64,000 nt of DNA from Acidovorax sp. Leaf160 (GCF_001424265.1 NZ_LMOV01000001.1:273873-337872); one strand, 5' to 3'. Counted from the first letter of the stretch, positions 35,001-42,626 are shown. Notes: generated from the letters alone by a model not told the origin. Translations and numbers: made by a program.

Positions 35001-35860
35001 ACCTGGTGGAGATCGTGCGCCGCACCACCGTGGCCGAACTGGACGAGTGCTACCGCAGCGGCCAGTTCAAGGACGGCGCCGAAAGCATCCCGTTCTTCTG
35101 GTCGGGCGCGCTGCTGCAGTCATCCGCTGCCAGCAACGAGCCGGCCAGCCGCATGCGGCCCGTGGTGGTGCTGCGCAGCGCCGCGCAGCGCATCGCCCTG
35201 CATGTGGACGAAGTGCTGGGCAACCAGGAAGTGGTGGTGAAGAACCTCGGGCCGCAGCTGTCGCGGCTGCCCGGGCTGGCCGGCATGTCCGTGCTGGCCT
35301 CCGGCGCCGTGGTGCTGATCTACAACCCGGTGGCGCTGGCCACGGTGTACGGCGATCAGGTGCGGGCCGCGACGCAGGCCCGCCTGGAGGCGCCGGTGCC
35401 CCTGCAGGGCGCAGTCGCCCGGGGGGGCGGGACTTCCGGCGCTGCCGCGCTGCCCGCAGCGGAAGCGCACAGCGTGCCCCTGGTGCTGGTGGTGGACGAT
35501 TCCATCACCGTGCGTCGGGTCACACAGCGGCTGCTGCAACGCGAAGGCTACCGGGTGGCCCTGGCCGCCGACGGCCTGCAGGCGCTGGAGCGGCTGCAGG
35601 AGGAGCGGCCGACCCTGGTGCTGTCCGACATCGAGATGCCGCGCATGGACGGCTTCGATCTGGCGCGCAACATCCGGGGCGACGCCGCGCTGCGCGATCT
35701 GCCGATCGTGATGATCACTTCGCGCATCGCGCAGAAGCACCGCGACCACGCCATGGAGCTGGGCGTGAACCACTACCTGGGCAAGCCGTATTCCGACGAG
35801 GAACTGCTGAGCCTGGTGAAGCACTACGCGCAAAAGGCCGCGCAGGCGCAGGAAGCCTGA
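29042..35860 (+). CDS. pilL: hybrid chemosensory histidine kinase PilL/ChpA
   Basis: This 2272-residue CheA-type kinase phosphorylates PilG and PilH. After a long helical N-terminal region (residues ~1-560) come three recognisable Hpt-type sites: His783 in FHTLKGSSRMVG, His1267 in AHSLAGSSATVG (less typical) and His1522 in LHTLKGSARLAG. Then follow a dimerisation region (LLDRLVNQAGEVMIARSRLD), the kinase domain (FEHLLRNCVAHGIEGPEQR with the N box, DDGAGLDLDRIR, GFSTAGEVTELAGRGIGMDV), a CheW-like domain and a receiver (LVVDDSITVRRVTQRLL, phospho-Asp2196 in SDIEMPRMDGF, Lys in YLGKPYSD). Residues ~610-760 and ~860-1210 are Ala/Pro/Asp/Glu-rich low-complexity linkers. P. aeruginosa ChpA is similar in size and has more Hpt sites. 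It is the last gene of the operon. Confidence 0.95.
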   Translation: MPSLDAAIATAADGTHGEQDLGPLAWVLDELRKSLDGAVKSLRRFVREADLARDSDLASLDAGALRVARQQLHQASGALEMVGMAPAALVLRSMEAAVQRFVQRPEHCGDDAVSVLERASFALIEYLDNVLAGKKTSPVALFPQYREVQALTGAERVHPADLWPTERRLREPELAVEAAPLPYGPQARARLDQAVLRIVKLGDQAAAGQLRDACLGFVASQADPQARSFWKIAAGFFDAFAHGLLTPDVYVKRVASRVLMQYATLAKGNPAIADRLLQDLLFFCAQAREAASPEGAAPAAPALQAVRQTFDLGRFKPVDYETPRYGLYDPAVLAQARRRIAAAAETWSALAGGDRNKLKPSADQFSLVCDSLGRLHPGSDVLARALTRAVETTVASGEPPSPALAMEVATSVLYLQAAFEELDTAQDYMAERAARLAERLDRVVAGSDPEPLEHWMEELYRRVSDHQTMGSVVGELRATLGEAEKAMDQFFRNPEDLSVLMPVPHRLAQMRGVLSVLGLEQASLAVLRMRDTVERLLTNDVDPADRQAVFEKLGNSLGALGFLIDMLSYQRSMARKLFVYDEDAGELRLLTGRARSRADDAPDEAAHWPAAGAAGAGGAPAADEPPVSLPAPVPALADELPQPAPVLDPEAALDAEPSGLPQERSKVDADFDFDFDVDADADAGQGATPARVPAAEPIFDFDLDLTPQELHPAESLAAAVPPEPVALPAAVPLPAPDDEDQELLDIFLEEAREVVGSGTAAVQALRASPGDLSEQTTLRRAFHTLKGSSRMVGLNPFGDAAWAMEQALNAWLAEQKPMPPALLDLSEQSLQAFGRWGDAIARGDDGAWSPQPFQQAAEEARSGTWTGPLRVPDDPAPAPAPAPVQADDALVEAVDGPLDDTAEASPALLPEDSAQGRELPEEAADFADTTLSDDFADWPVALDAEGAVPMAAPEMAEDIDFAAFARALEDADAAAKSRLAGGERDPIQGDDDRALHSLPAESATPPEVQTIDALPLDAWPDMVLDLPGTDPGTAPEAEADGEPATQPHAEAEAEPDARPALGTVLPAAAAAAAADAETDAEAAAPAVAGPKTDEPPAGAAMDEPLAAIEPEPEPKPEPDASDTLEGFDDLGASPEAAGDTDGQLPADAAESSGDVVEAEAEAEAEADPGADADPGAAQPDPIGALERADADGADADAADEPAALSASASASADEAVKVIDTLRIGIPLYNVYLNEADEWSRRLATTLQEWALELHEPLPDVAVALAHSLAGSSATVGFTALSEMARTLEHALQHVQLQRHGIVEQAAVFNAAADDIRRLLHQFAAGFLKEPNAQVLEQLRAILQTEVETGSAPLGHSEAADGEDPFADAFGHPDAMEPTEFLPLSDLPAPATERFGFHETAEPADSVPPSDLEAPEPEAPAEAAIPGIPGTPGMSGPVAPALSVPAGLDQADPADGAAPTLLPHGSDIDDDIDALDVIDPDLFPIFEEEAIELLPGLGGALRQWVARPDNLGARSELLRGLHTLKGSARLAGAMRLGEMAHRMESAVEQIDTEAPRSQDIEPLLAHLDGLQANFAALRAIGAQPLTEPVAVVPGTVALAEDTSADAAAPDGVDAAALSAVPAAQPVRRVPLSTGPLSARGSAAGQSVRVRAQLLDRLVNQAGEVMIARSRLDVRVGQMRTSLDELSGNLERLRQQLRDIEVQAESQMQSRLALSKDSGAGFDPLEFDRFTRVQELTRMMAESVNDVATVQRNLQRTVESAEDDLIAQGRQARELQRDLLRTRMVEFEGIAERLYAVVRQASKDTGKQIKLDIAGGSIEMDRGVLDRMTPAFEHLLRNCVAHGIEGPEQRAAAGKPAAGTITVALRQEGNDVSVDFRDDGAGLDLDRIRQRAVAQGLVPDAAEIGPDEAAQLIFLPGFSTAGEVTELAGRGIGMDVVRAEVQALGGRIETASEPGRGTSFRMVLPLTTAVTQVVMLRAGHQSIGVPANLVEIVRRTTVAELDECYRSGQFKDGAESIPFFWSGALLQSSAASNEPASRMRPVVVLRSAAQRIALHVDEVLGNQEVVVKNLGPQLSRLPGLAGMSVLASGAVVLIYNPVALATVYGDQVRAATQARLEAPVPLQGAVARGGGTSGAAALPAAEAHSVPLVLVVDDSITVRRVTQRLLQREGYRVALAADGLQALERLQEERPTLVLSDIEMPRMDGFDLARNIRGDAALRDLPIVMITSRIAQKHRDHAMELGVNHYLGKPYSDEELLSLVKHYAQKAAQAQEA

Positions 35861-35883
35861 TCGCCCCGCTGCGCGCCCCGCCG

Positions 35884-35914
35884 CAGGCCGCCGTGTGCGG
35901 CCTGTGTTTTTCTT
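35884..35914 (+). terminator. intrinsic terminator of the pil operon
   Basis: A perfect 8-bp stem, CAGGCCGC (35884-35891) and GCGGCCTG (35897-35904), around the loop CGTGT is followed by TGTTTTTCTT. It lies 24 bp after the pilL stop codon. Confidence 0.85.
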
Positions 35915-36022
35915 GCGGTTGAAAGCGGGCTGCAACTCGCGAGGGCGGGCGGCAGAGCCTGAAGGGATGGGGCGAGGAACCCGAGCCCGCGGAATGGCGA
36001 ACCCCGGTTTCGCCCCGCCTGA

Positions 36023-37489
36023 TCAACCGCCCTTGACCACTGCGTAGCGCTTCAGTGTCCGCTCACGCGCCGCGTCATGCTCCACCAGCGGTTCCGGGTA
36101 GTCCCGTCCCAGCACCACGCCTGCGGCTGCCAGCTCGATCGGCTTGGCCAGCCAGGGCGCATGCAGGGCCGCATTCGGCAGGCGTGCCAGTTGCGGCAGG
36201 TAGCGGCGGATGAAGCTGCCGTCCGGGTCGAACTTCTTGCTCTGGCTGACCGGGTTGAAGATGCGGAAGTAGGGCTGGGCGTCGCAGCCGCTGGAACTGG
36301 CCCACTGCCAGCCGCCGTTGTTCGCCGACAGGTCGTAGTCGTTGAGTTTTTCGGCGAAGTAGCGCTCGCCCCAGCGCCAGTCGATTCCCAGGTCTTTCAT
36401 CAGGAAGCTGGCCACCACCATGCGCAGCCGGTTGTGCATGTAGCCCGTCTGGTTGATCTGGGCCATGGCGGCATCCACCAGCGGGTAGCCGGTGCGGCCC
36501 TCGCACCAGGCGGCGAAGTGCTCGTCGGCCTTCTTGCCTTCTTCCCAGGCGATGGCGTCGTAGGCGGGCCTGAAGCTCGAGCCTGCCACGTGCGGGTGGT
36601 GCGCCAGCACCTGGAAGTAGAAGTCGCGCCAGATCAGCTCGCTCAGCCACGTCGCGGCGCCGGTGCTGCCCTGGCGGCTGCGCTCGTGCGCGAGGCGCGC
36701 CGCGTGCCGGATCGACAGCGTGCCGAAGCGCAGATGCACGCTGAGGTAGCTCGGCCCCTTGATGGCCGGGAAGTTGCGCGCGTCGTCGTATGCGTCGATG
36801 CGCTCCAGGAAGTCCTTCAGCAACTGCTGCGCGCCGCTCATGCCGGTGGGAATGCGCAGTTGCGCCAGCGCGGTCTTCTCGAAGCCGATGGCTTGCAGCG
36901 ACGGCACCGGGCCGCGCATGCCCTCGGGCCGGGGCGCCAGCCGGCGGGCGTGCCGCTCCACCGGATAGGCGCTCAGGTAGAAGTCGTCGACCTTGCGCAG
37001 CCACGCGTTCTTGTAGGGCGTGAAGACGGTGTAGGGCGTGCCGGACTGGGTCAGCACCTCGGCGCGCTCGAACACCGTATGGTCCTTGAAGGTCAGGAAG
37101 CGGATGCCGAGCGCCAGCAGCAACGCGCGCACCTGGTGGTCGCGCTCCAGCGCCTGCGGCTCGTCGTCGTGGTTGGTGAAGACGGCCTGCACGCCCAGGG
37201 AGCGGGCCAGGGCGGGGACGTCGTCGCGCGCGACGGCATGGCGCACGATCAGCCCGCCATGTTCGTCGCCGGAGAGCCGGTGCAGGGAGTCGTGCAGTTC
37301 CACCAGCGATTCCCGGATGAACTCCACGCGCTGGTCGGCGCGGGGCAGGGGGTCGAGGATCTCGCGGTCGAAAACGAACACGCAGTGCACCTGGCGGCAC
37401 TGCCGCAGCGCGTGGTAGAGCGCGGCATGGTCGTCCGACCGCAGGTCGCGCCGGAACCAGACCAGCCCGGAAGAAAAAGTGGAGTCCAT
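36023..37489 (-). CDS. phrB: deoxyribodipyrimidine photolyase
   Basis: DNA photolyase repairs cyclobutane pyrimidine dimers using blue light, with FADH- as catalytic cofactor and a folate antenna. The 488-residue product has the N-terminal alpha/beta antenna domain (SGLVWFRRDLRSDDHAALYH) and the C-terminal FAD domain (SYLSVHLRFGTLSIRHAARL, ELIWRDFYFQVL, GRTGYPLVDAAMAQINQTGYMHNRLRM in short blocks, KDLGIDWRWGERYFAEKLND, and ANNGGWQWASSSGCDAQPYF followed by RIFNP). These class I CPD photolyase signatures are complete. ATG 37489 gives MDSTFSSGLVWFRRDLR; the longer frame runs into yqgE. It is divergent from yqgE with only 42 bp between starts. Confidence 0.95.
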   Translation of the reverse strand: MDSTFSSGLVWFRRDLRSDDHAALYHALRQCRQVHCVFVFDREILDPLPRADQRVEFIRESLVELHDSLHRLSGDEHGGLIVRHAVARDDVPALARSLGVQAVFTNHDDEPQALERDHQVRALLLALGIRFLTFKDHTVFERAEVLTQSGTPYTVFTPYKNAWLRKVDDFYLSAYPVERHARRLAPRPEGMRGPVPSLQAIGFEKTALAQLRIPTGMSGAQQLLKDFLERIDAYDDARNFPAIKGPSYLSVHLRFGTLSIRHAARLAHERSRQGSTGAATWLSELIWRDFYFQVLAHHPHVAGSSFRPAYDAIAWEEGKKADEHFAAWCEGRTGYPLVDAAMAQINQTGYMHNRLRMVVASFLMKDLGIDWRWGERYFAEKLNDYDLSANNGGWQWASSSGCDAQPYFRIFNPVSQSKKFDPDGSFIRRYLPQLARLPNAALHAPWLAKPIELAAAGVVLGRDYPEPLVEHDAARERTLKRYAVVKGG

Positions 37490-37531
37490 GTTCACCGTTA
37501 AAATTGCGGAATGCCTGCCGATTCTGCGCCC

Positions 37532-38128
37532 ATGAACCTGACGCACCACTTCCTGATCGCCATGCCGGGGGTGGAAGACGCGTCTTTCTCGCGCAGCGTG
37601 GTCTACGTGTGCGAGCACAGCGAACGCGGCGCCCTCGGCCTCATCATCAACAAGCCTTCCGACATCAGCCTGAGCGGCCTTTTCGACAAGGTCGATCTGT
37701 CGCTGCGGCGCGACGACCTCACCGAAGAGCCGGTCTACCAGGGTGGCCCGGTGCAGACCGAACGCGGCTTCGTGCTGCACGAGCCCATGGTGGCGGCCTC
37801 GGCCGACACGGGCACGCCCATCGATCCGGACGAGTCGATCTACGCCTCCACCATGACCATCCCGGGCGGCCTGGAAATGACCACCTCCAAGGACGTGCTG
37901 GAAGCCATGGCCACGGGCGCGGGCCCGCGCCGGGTGCTGGTCACGCTGGGTTATTCCTCCTGGGCGCAGGGCCAGCTCGAATCCGAGGTGGCCGAGAACA
38001 GCTGGCTCACCGTGGGGGCCGATCTGTCCGTCATCTTCGACACGCCGGTGGGCCAGCGCTACGACCGCGCCCTGGGCCTGCTGGGCCTGCAGGCGTGGAC
38101 CCTGTCGCCCGAGGCCGGGCGCGCATGA
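37532..38128 (+). CDS. YqgE/AlgH family protein
   Basis: YqgE/AlgH proteins are small cytoplasmic proteins of unclear function, very often next to ruvX as here. The 198-residue product starts MNLTHHFLIAMPGVEDASFS, like E. coli YqgE, and has RSVVYVCEHSERGALGLIIN, VYQGGPVQTERGFVLHEP and the late GYSSWAQGQLESEVAENSWL. ATG 37532 is preferred over 37511 because it gives the family start, and because a -10-like TTAAAAT lies at 37498-37504, too close for the earlier ATG. It overlaps ruvX by 4 bp (ATGA), the start of a six-gene run toward plsC. Confidence 0.93.
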   Translation: MNLTHHFLIAMPGVEDASFSRSVVYVCEHSERGALGLIINKPSDISLSGLFDKVDLSLRRDDLTEEPVYQGGPVQTERGFVLHEPMVAASADTGTPIDPDESIYASTMTIPGGLEMTTSKDVLEAMATGAGPRRVLVTLGYSSWAQGQLESEVAENSWLTVGADLSVIFDTPVGQRYDRALGLLGLQAWTLSPEAGRA

Positions 38129-38559
38129 GCAGCACGCCTGCTCCAGCCCCCGCCGTTACTGCTGCCGTTCCCGCGCATTTCCAGTCGTTCCTGGCGATCG
38201 ACCTGGGGCTCAAGCGCACGGGGGTGGCCGTCGGCAACCGCATGCTGGGCACCGCCACGCCGCAGCCCACCATCCGCGCCGAGGGCGATGCCCGCTTCGC
38301 CCAGGTGGCCGAGCGCATCCGCGAGTGGCAACCCGACGCCTTGGTGATCGGCGTGCCTTACCACCCCGACGGCGCCAGCCACGAGAACACGGCCCGCGCC
38401 TTGAAGTTCGCCCGCCAGCTGCGGGGCCGCTTCGGCCTCTCGGTGTTCGAGGTGGACGAGCGCTACAGCACCACCGAAGCCCATGCCGCCGGCGCGCGCG
38501 ATGCCGACGCCGCCTCCGCCTGCATCATCCTGGAACAGTTTTTGAGGAATCTTCCATGA
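38125..38559 (+). CDS. ruvX: Holliday junction resolvase-like protein RuvX (YqgF)
   Basis: RuvX/YqgF has an RNase H-like fold and is needed for maturation of the 16S rRNA 5' end in E. coli; it was first proposed as a resolvase. The 144-residue product shows the catalytic-site strand [16 protein letters not shown] (Asp), the [18 protein letters not shown] block and [20 protein letters not shown] with the late acidic residues (Asp in [15 protein letters not shown]). The N-terminal ~20 residues are Ala/Pro-rich and not conserved. Start and stop overlap its neighbours by 4 bp each (ATGA), so yqgE-ruvX-pyrR are translationally coupled. Confidence 0.94.
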   Translation: MSSTPAPAPAVTAAVPAHFQSFLAIDLGLKRTGVAVGNRMLGTATPQPTIRAEGDARFAQVAERIREWQPDALVIGVPYHPDGASHENTARALKFARQLRGRFGLSVFEVDERYSTTEAHAAGARDADAASACIILEQFLRNLP

Positions 38560-39107
38560 GCGCTCCCCCATCGCCTTCCACCGCCTCGCGTGCCCCGGGC
38601 ACGCTGTCGCTCGACGCCGAGGCGCTCTATGCCGAGCTGCTGCGCGGGGTGCGCTCCCTGCGCAGCGGGCAGACGCAGCTGGCGGGCATCGCCTCGGGCG
38701 GCGCCTGGCTGGCCGAGCGGCTGCAGAACGACCTGGGCCTGCCGGGCGACGCCGCAGTGCTGTCGTCGGCCATGCACCGCGACGACTTCTCGCAGCGGGG
38801 CCTCGCGCAGAGCGCGCAGACCACGCTGCCTTTCGAGGTGAACGGCGCCGACATCCTGCTGCTGGACGACGTGCTCTACACCGGCCGCACCATCCGCGCC
38901 GTGCTGAACGAGCTGTTCGACTACGGCCGCCCCGCCAGCGTGCGGCTGGCCGTGCTGGTGGACCGGGGCGGGCGCGAATTGCCGGTGCAGGCGGACTTCG
39001 CCGCCGCCCGCGTGGCGCTGCCGGCCAGCCAGTCGCTGGCGCTGGCCCGCACCGACGCGGGCGCGTTCCATTTCGACGTGAAAGACGTGAACATCCAAGA
39101 GGCCTGA
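38556..39107 (+). CDS. pyrR: pyrimidine operon regulator / uracil phosphoribosyltransferase PyrR
   Basis: PyrR has a phosphoribosyltransferase fold; in Gram-positives it controls pyr mRNA by attenuation and has uracil PRTase activity. The 183-residue product has the PRPP-binding loop [20 protein letters not shown] around residue 101 and the [19 protein letters not shown] segment of PyrR, preceded by [14 protein letters not shown]. It overlaps ruvX by 4 bp with a TTGAGGA site before the ATG, and pyrB follows after 2 bp. No PyrR-type attenuator is obvious upstream of the gene or of pyrB, so RNA-based control is not shown here. Confidence 0.93.
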   Translation: MSAPPSPSTASRAPGTLSLDAEALYAELLRGVRSLRSGQTQLAGIASGGAWLAERLQNDLGLPGDAAVLSSAMHRDDFSQRGLAQSAQTTLPFEVNGADILLLDDVLYTGRTIRAVLNELFDYGRPASVRLAVLVDRGGRELPVQADFAAARVALPASQSLALARTDAGAFHFDVKDVNIQEA

Positions 39108-39109
39108 CG

Positions 39110-40072
39110 GTGCTGTACAAGCGCAACCCCCAACTCAATGCCAACGGCGAGCTGATCCACCTGCTCTCCATCGAGGGCCTGCCCAAGAGCATCCTCACCC
39201 ACATCCTCGACACCGCCGGCAACTTCGTCAGCGTGAACGACCGCGAGGTGAAGAAGGTGCCCCTCCTGCGCGGCAAGAGCGTGTTCAACCTGTTCTTCGA
39301 GAACAGCACCCGCACGCGCACCACCTTCGAGATCGCGGCCAAGCGTCTCTCGGCCGACGTCATCAACCTGGACATCGCGCGCAGCTCCGCCAGCAAGGGC
39401 GAATCGCTGCTCGACACCATCGCCAACCTGTCGGCCATGGCGGCCGACCTCTTCGTGGTGCGGCACAGCGAATCGGGCGCGCCCTACCTGATCGCGCAGC
39501 ACGTGGCGCCGCATGTGCACGTCATCAACGCGGGCGACGGCCGGCATGCGCACCCCACGCAGGGGCTGCTCGACATGTACACCATCCGCCACTACAAGAA
39601 GGATTTCTCCAACCTGACGGTGGCGATCGTGGGCGACGTGCTGCATTCGCGCGTGGCACGCTCGGACATCCACGGCCTGACCACCCTGGGCTGCCCCGAG
39701 GTGCGCGTGGTCGGCCCGCGCACGCTGGTGCCCGGCGACCTGTCGCAGATGGGCGTGCGCGTCTGCCACACGCTGGAAGAGGGCATCAAGGACGCCGACG
39801 TGGTCATCATGCTGCGGCTGCAGAACGAACGCATGAGCGGCGCGCTGCTGCCCTCCAGCCAGGAATACTTCAAGAGCTTCGGCCTCACGCCCGAGAAGCT
39901 GCAGCTGGCCAAGCCCGACGCCATCGTCATGCACCCCGGCCCGATCAACCGCGGCGTGGAGATCGACTCCGCCGTGGTGGACGGCAAGCAGAGCGTGATC
40001 CTGCCGCAGGTGACCTTCGGCATCGCCGTGCGCATGGCCGTCATGTCCATCGTTGCCGGGAATGAGGCGTGA
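39110..40072 (+). CDS. pyrB: aspartate carbamoyltransferase catalytic subunit PyrB
   Basis: PyrB makes carbamoyl-aspartate from carbamoyl phosphate and aspartate, the first committed step of pyrimidine synthesis. The 320-residue protein has the carbamoyl-phosphate motif [48 protein letters not shown], the aspartate-binding region [11 protein letters not shown] and the ending [16 protein letters not shown]. It starts with GTG, 2 bp after pyrR, with AGAGG about 10 nt upstream. No regulatory chain PyrI is nearby; instead an inactive dihydroorotase homologue follows after 212 bp, as in class A aspartate transcarbamoylases, where PyrB forms a dodecamer with it. Confidence 0.96.
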   Translation: MLYKRNPQLNANGELIHLLSIEGLPKSILTHILDTAGNFVSVNDREVKKVPLLRGKSVFNLFFENSTRTRTTFEIAAKRLSADVINLDIARSSASKGESLLDTIANLSAMAADLFVVRHSESGAPYLIAQHVAPHVHVINAGDGRHAHPTQGLLDMYTIRHYKKDFSNLTVAIVGDVLHSRVARSDIHGLTTLGCPEVRVVGPRTLVPGDLSQMGVRVCHTLEEGIKDADVVIMLRLQNERMSGALLPSSQEYFKSFGLTPEKLQLAKPDAIVMHPGPINRGVEIDSAVVDGKQSVILPQVTFGIAVRMAVMSIVAGNEA

Positions 40073-40073
40073 C

Positions 40074-40175
40074 CCCCCTGAGTCGCTTCGCGCCATCCCC
40101 CCAGGGGGACGCCACCAGTGGCCCGGCAAAGCCGGTTCCACGGTGTCTGCTGGCTTGGGCCGCTCCCAGGTCAAC
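40074..40175 (+). repeat. second dispersed repeat family, copy 1
   Basis: Starts CTGAGTCGCTTCGCGCCATC, contains CCCCCCAGGGGGACG and then GTGGCCCGGCAAAGCCGGTT, CC, and CTGCTGGCTTGGGCCGCTCC. Its core matches the reverse complement of 51510-51553 at about 34 of 44 positions. It follows the pyrB stop directly. Confidence 0.6.
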
Positions 40176-40217
40176 GGTGTTTGGCGGTAGCGAAGCAGCG
40201 GACGTGCACTCTCTGAG

Positions 40218-40284
40218 TTGCTCTGATTTTGATAGCTTCAGGCGCTTATAAATCAAGCGCTGGAGGCATATTGGGCTTGAAACC
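40218..40284 (+). repeat. dispersed ~67-bp repeat, copy D
   Basis: TTGCTCT-GATTTTG-ATAGC (head, one mismatch), a spacer, then GCGCTTATAAATCAAGCGCT and GGAGGCATATTGGGCTTGAA (tail). It ends directly at the ATG of the next gene, so the repeat supplies that gene's ribosome-binding region (GGAGG about 18 nt upstream). Confidence 0.8.
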
Positions 40285-41586
40285 ATGAAGATACTGATCC
40301 AGAACGGCCGCGTGATCGATCCGGCCAGCGGCTTCGACCAGACCTGCGACATCGCCCTGGCGGCCGGCCGCATCATCGCGCTGGGCAGCGCGCCGCGCGA
40401 CTTCGCGCCCACCCGCGTGATCGACGCCGCCGGCTGCCTGGTGCTGCCGGGCCTGGTGGACCTGGCGGCGCGCCTGCGCGAGCCCGGCCACGAGCACGAG
40501 GGCATGCTCGAATCCGAGATGGCCGCGGCCGTGGCCGGCGGCGTGACCAGCCTGGTCTGCCCGCCCGACACCGACCCGGTGCTGGACGAGCCCGGCCTGG
40601 TCGAGATGCTGAAGTTCCGCGCCGAGAAGCTGCACCAGTCGCGGCTCTTTCCCCTGGGCGCGCTCACGCGGGGCCTGGCCGGCGAGGTGCTGACCGAGAT
40701 GGCCGAACTCACCGAGTCGGGTTGCGTGGGTTTCAGCCAGGCCGAGGTCGCGCTGCAGAGCACTCAGGTGCTGCAGCGCGCCCTGCAGTACGCCGCCACC
40801 TTCGGCTACACGGTGTGGCTGCGCCCGCAGGAGATGTACCTGGGCCGGGGCGTGGCCGCCAGCGGGCCGCTGGCCACGCGGCTGGGCCTGTCGGGCATTC
40901 CCGTGGCGGCCGAGACCATCGCGCTGCACACCATCTTCGAGCTGCTCAAGACCACCGGGGCGCGCGTGCACCTGTGCCGCCTGTCCAGCGCGGCCGGCGT
41001 CGATCTGGTCCGCCAGGCCAAGGCGGCCGGCCTGAAGGTGACGGCCGACGTGAGCATCAACTCGCTGATGTTCACCGACACCGACATCGGCTTCTTCGAC
41101 AGCCGCGCGCGCCTCTCGCCCCCCTTGCGCCAGCAGCGCGACCGCGATGCGCTGATGGCCGCGCTGGCCGACGGCACCATCGACGCGCTGGTGTCCGACC
41201 ATACGCCGGTCGATGAAGACGAGAAGGTGCTGCCGTTCGCCGAGGCCGAGCCCGGCGCCACCGGCCTGGAGCTGCTGCTGAGCGTGGCGCTCAAGTGGTC
41301 GCAGGACGCCGGCGTGCCGTTGGCGCGCGCCCTGGGCGTGGTGACCGCCGAGCCCGCCCGCGTGCTGGGCAGCGCCCTGGGCACGCTGCAGGCCAGCGTC
41401 GGCCAGATCGTCGAAGGCGGCGTGGCCGACCTCTGCGTGGTCGATGCGCAAGGCGCCTGGACGGTGGAAGCCGCCGCGCTGCGCAGCCAGGGCAAGCACA
41501 CGCCGTTCTCGTCCTATGAACTGCCGGGCCGCGTGCGCTGCACGCTGGTGGGCGGGCAGGTCGCGTTCGAGCGGCAGGCCGGCTGA
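40285..41586 (+). CDS. pyrX: dihydroorotase-like protein PyrX (probably catalytically inactive partner of PyrB)
   Basis: The 433-residue protein is a class I dihydroorotase homologue (KILIQNGRVIDPASGFDQTC, AAGCLVLPGLVDLAARLREP, GHEHEGMLESEMAAAVAGGV, ALVSDHTPVDEDEKVLPFAE). In active enzymes the zinc site reads DLHVHLREPG; here it is Asp59-Leu-Ala-Ala-Arg-Leu-Arg-Glu, so both metal-binding histidines are gone. Such 'PyrC-prime/PyrX' proteins, known from Pseudomonas, are needed to assemble and stabilise PyrB, while an active dihydroorotase is encoded elsewhere. The later SDHTP segment is kept. Its leader is made of repeat copy D. plsC follows 130 bp downstream. Confidence 0.9.
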   Translation: MKILIQNGRVIDPASGFDQTCDIALAAGRIIALGSAPRDFAPTRVIDAAGCLVLPGLVDLAARLREPGHEHEGMLESEMAAAVAGGVTSLVCPPDTDPVLDEPGLVEMLKFRAEKLHQSRLFPLGALTRGLAGEVLTEMAELTESGCVGFSQAEVALQSTQVLQRALQYAATFGYTVWLRPQEMYLGRGVAASGPLATRLGLSGIPVAAETIALHTIFELLKTTGARVHLCRLSSAAGVDLVRQAKAAGLKVTADVSINSLMFTDTDIGFFDSRARLSPPLRQQRDRDALMAALADGTIDALVSDHTPVDEDEKVLPFAEAEPGATGLELLLSVALKWSQDAGVPLARALGVVTAEPARVLGSALGTLQASVGQIVEGGVADLCVVDAQGAWTVEAAALRSQGKHTPFSSYELPGRVRCTLVGGQVAFERQAG

Positions 41587-41716
41587 GAGGCGCAACCGAC
41601 CCCCGTCTTCAGCGCCGCTGCTGCAACTGCTGCTGCGCCTGACCCGGCCCGGGGCTGGCGGCAGCGCACCGTCTCCCTTCCGACTGCTCCGATTCCCTTT
41701 CTTCGAGCCGCCCACC

Positions 41717-42457
41717 ATGAGACGCCAAGTCCGAGCCTGCCTGCGCCTGGCGCGCATGCTGGCCCACATCGCCACCGGCCTGGGCACCGTGCTGCTGCGG
41801 TTTCGCGGCCTGTCCGTCGAGGAGCAGCACGCCCGCGTGCAGGCCTGGGCGCGCCAGATGCTGCGCCATGCCGGGGTCGAACTGCAGGTGCGCGGCACGC
41901 CGCCCGCGCACGGGCCGGTGCTGCTGGTGGCCAACCACATCTCCTGGCTCGACATTCCGGTGATGCACGCGGCGCGCCACTGCCGCTTCATCTCCAAGTC
42001 CGACGTCAAGGCCTGGCCCGTGCTGGGCCGGCTGGCCACTGCGGCGGGCACCCTCTACATCGAACGCGCCTCGCGCCGCGACGCGTTGCGCGTGGTCCAG
42101 ACCATGCGTGAAAGCCTGGAGCGCGGTGAGATCCTGGGGGTGTTCCCCGAGGGCACGACCAGCAACGGCATCGCGCTGCTGCCCTTCCACGCCAACTTGC
42201 TGCAGGCGGCCATCAGCGCCGATGCGCCCGTGCAGCCGGTGGGCCTGCGCTTCATCGACCCCCGCACCGGCGCGCCCAGCCAGGCCGCGAGCTACGTGGG
42301 CGACGAGACGCTGGTCGGCTCGCTCTGGCGCACGCTCTGCGCCGACGGCCTGGTGGCCGTGGTGCATTACGGCCTGCCGCAGCGCGCCGACGGGCGCGAC
42401 CGCCGCACCTGGGCGGATGACCTGCGGGGCGTGGTGGACGGCCTGCGGCGCGGCTGA
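41717..42457 (+). CDS. plsC: 1-acyl-sn-glycerol-3-phosphate acyltransferase
   Basis: This 246-residue membrane enzyme acylates lysophosphatidic acid to phosphatidic acid. It has a hydrophobic amphipathic N-terminus (LARMLAHIATGLGTVLLRFR) and the PlsC motifs: VLLVANHISWLDIPVM (HX4D), SKSDVKAWPVLGRLATAAGT with the IERASRRDA block, and VFPEGTTSNG, followed by PVQPVGLRFID. ATG 41717 gives a start typical for the family; the earlier open frame overlaps the end of pyrX in another frame and is discarded. It is the last gene of the yqgE-to-plsC run, and copy E of the dispersed repeat lies between it and the convergent ABC ATPase gene. Confidence 0.92.
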   Translation: MRRQVRACLRLARMLAHIATGLGTVLLRFRGLSVEEQHARVQAWARQMLRHAGVELQVRGTPPAHGPVLLVANHISWLDIPVMHAARHCRFISKSDVKAWPVLGRLATAAGTLYIERASRRDALRVVQTMRESLERGEILGVFPEGTTSNGIALLPFHANLLQAAISADAPVQPVGLRFIDPRTGAPSQAASYVGDETLVGSLWRTLCADGLVAVVHYGLPQRADGRDRRTWADDLRGVVDGLRRG

Positions 42458-42626
42458 CGCGGGCGCACTGCCCGCCCCGCGCGCCGGGTGAGCGAAGAGC
42501 GGCATCCGTTCGGGTGGGGGGCTGGCCGAAGCCGGGGCAGGGGGCAGCAAAGCCACGGGGCCGGCTGATGAAGGGCGAATGCGCCGCCCTTTGCCGACGG
42601 GGGAGGCAACCCGTTCACGTCGCCGT

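Noticed and set aside
42516-42560. A third copy of the second repeat family
   Set aside because: Only short stretches (GGCCGAAGCC, GCAGCAAAGCC) agree; too weak to list as a copy.
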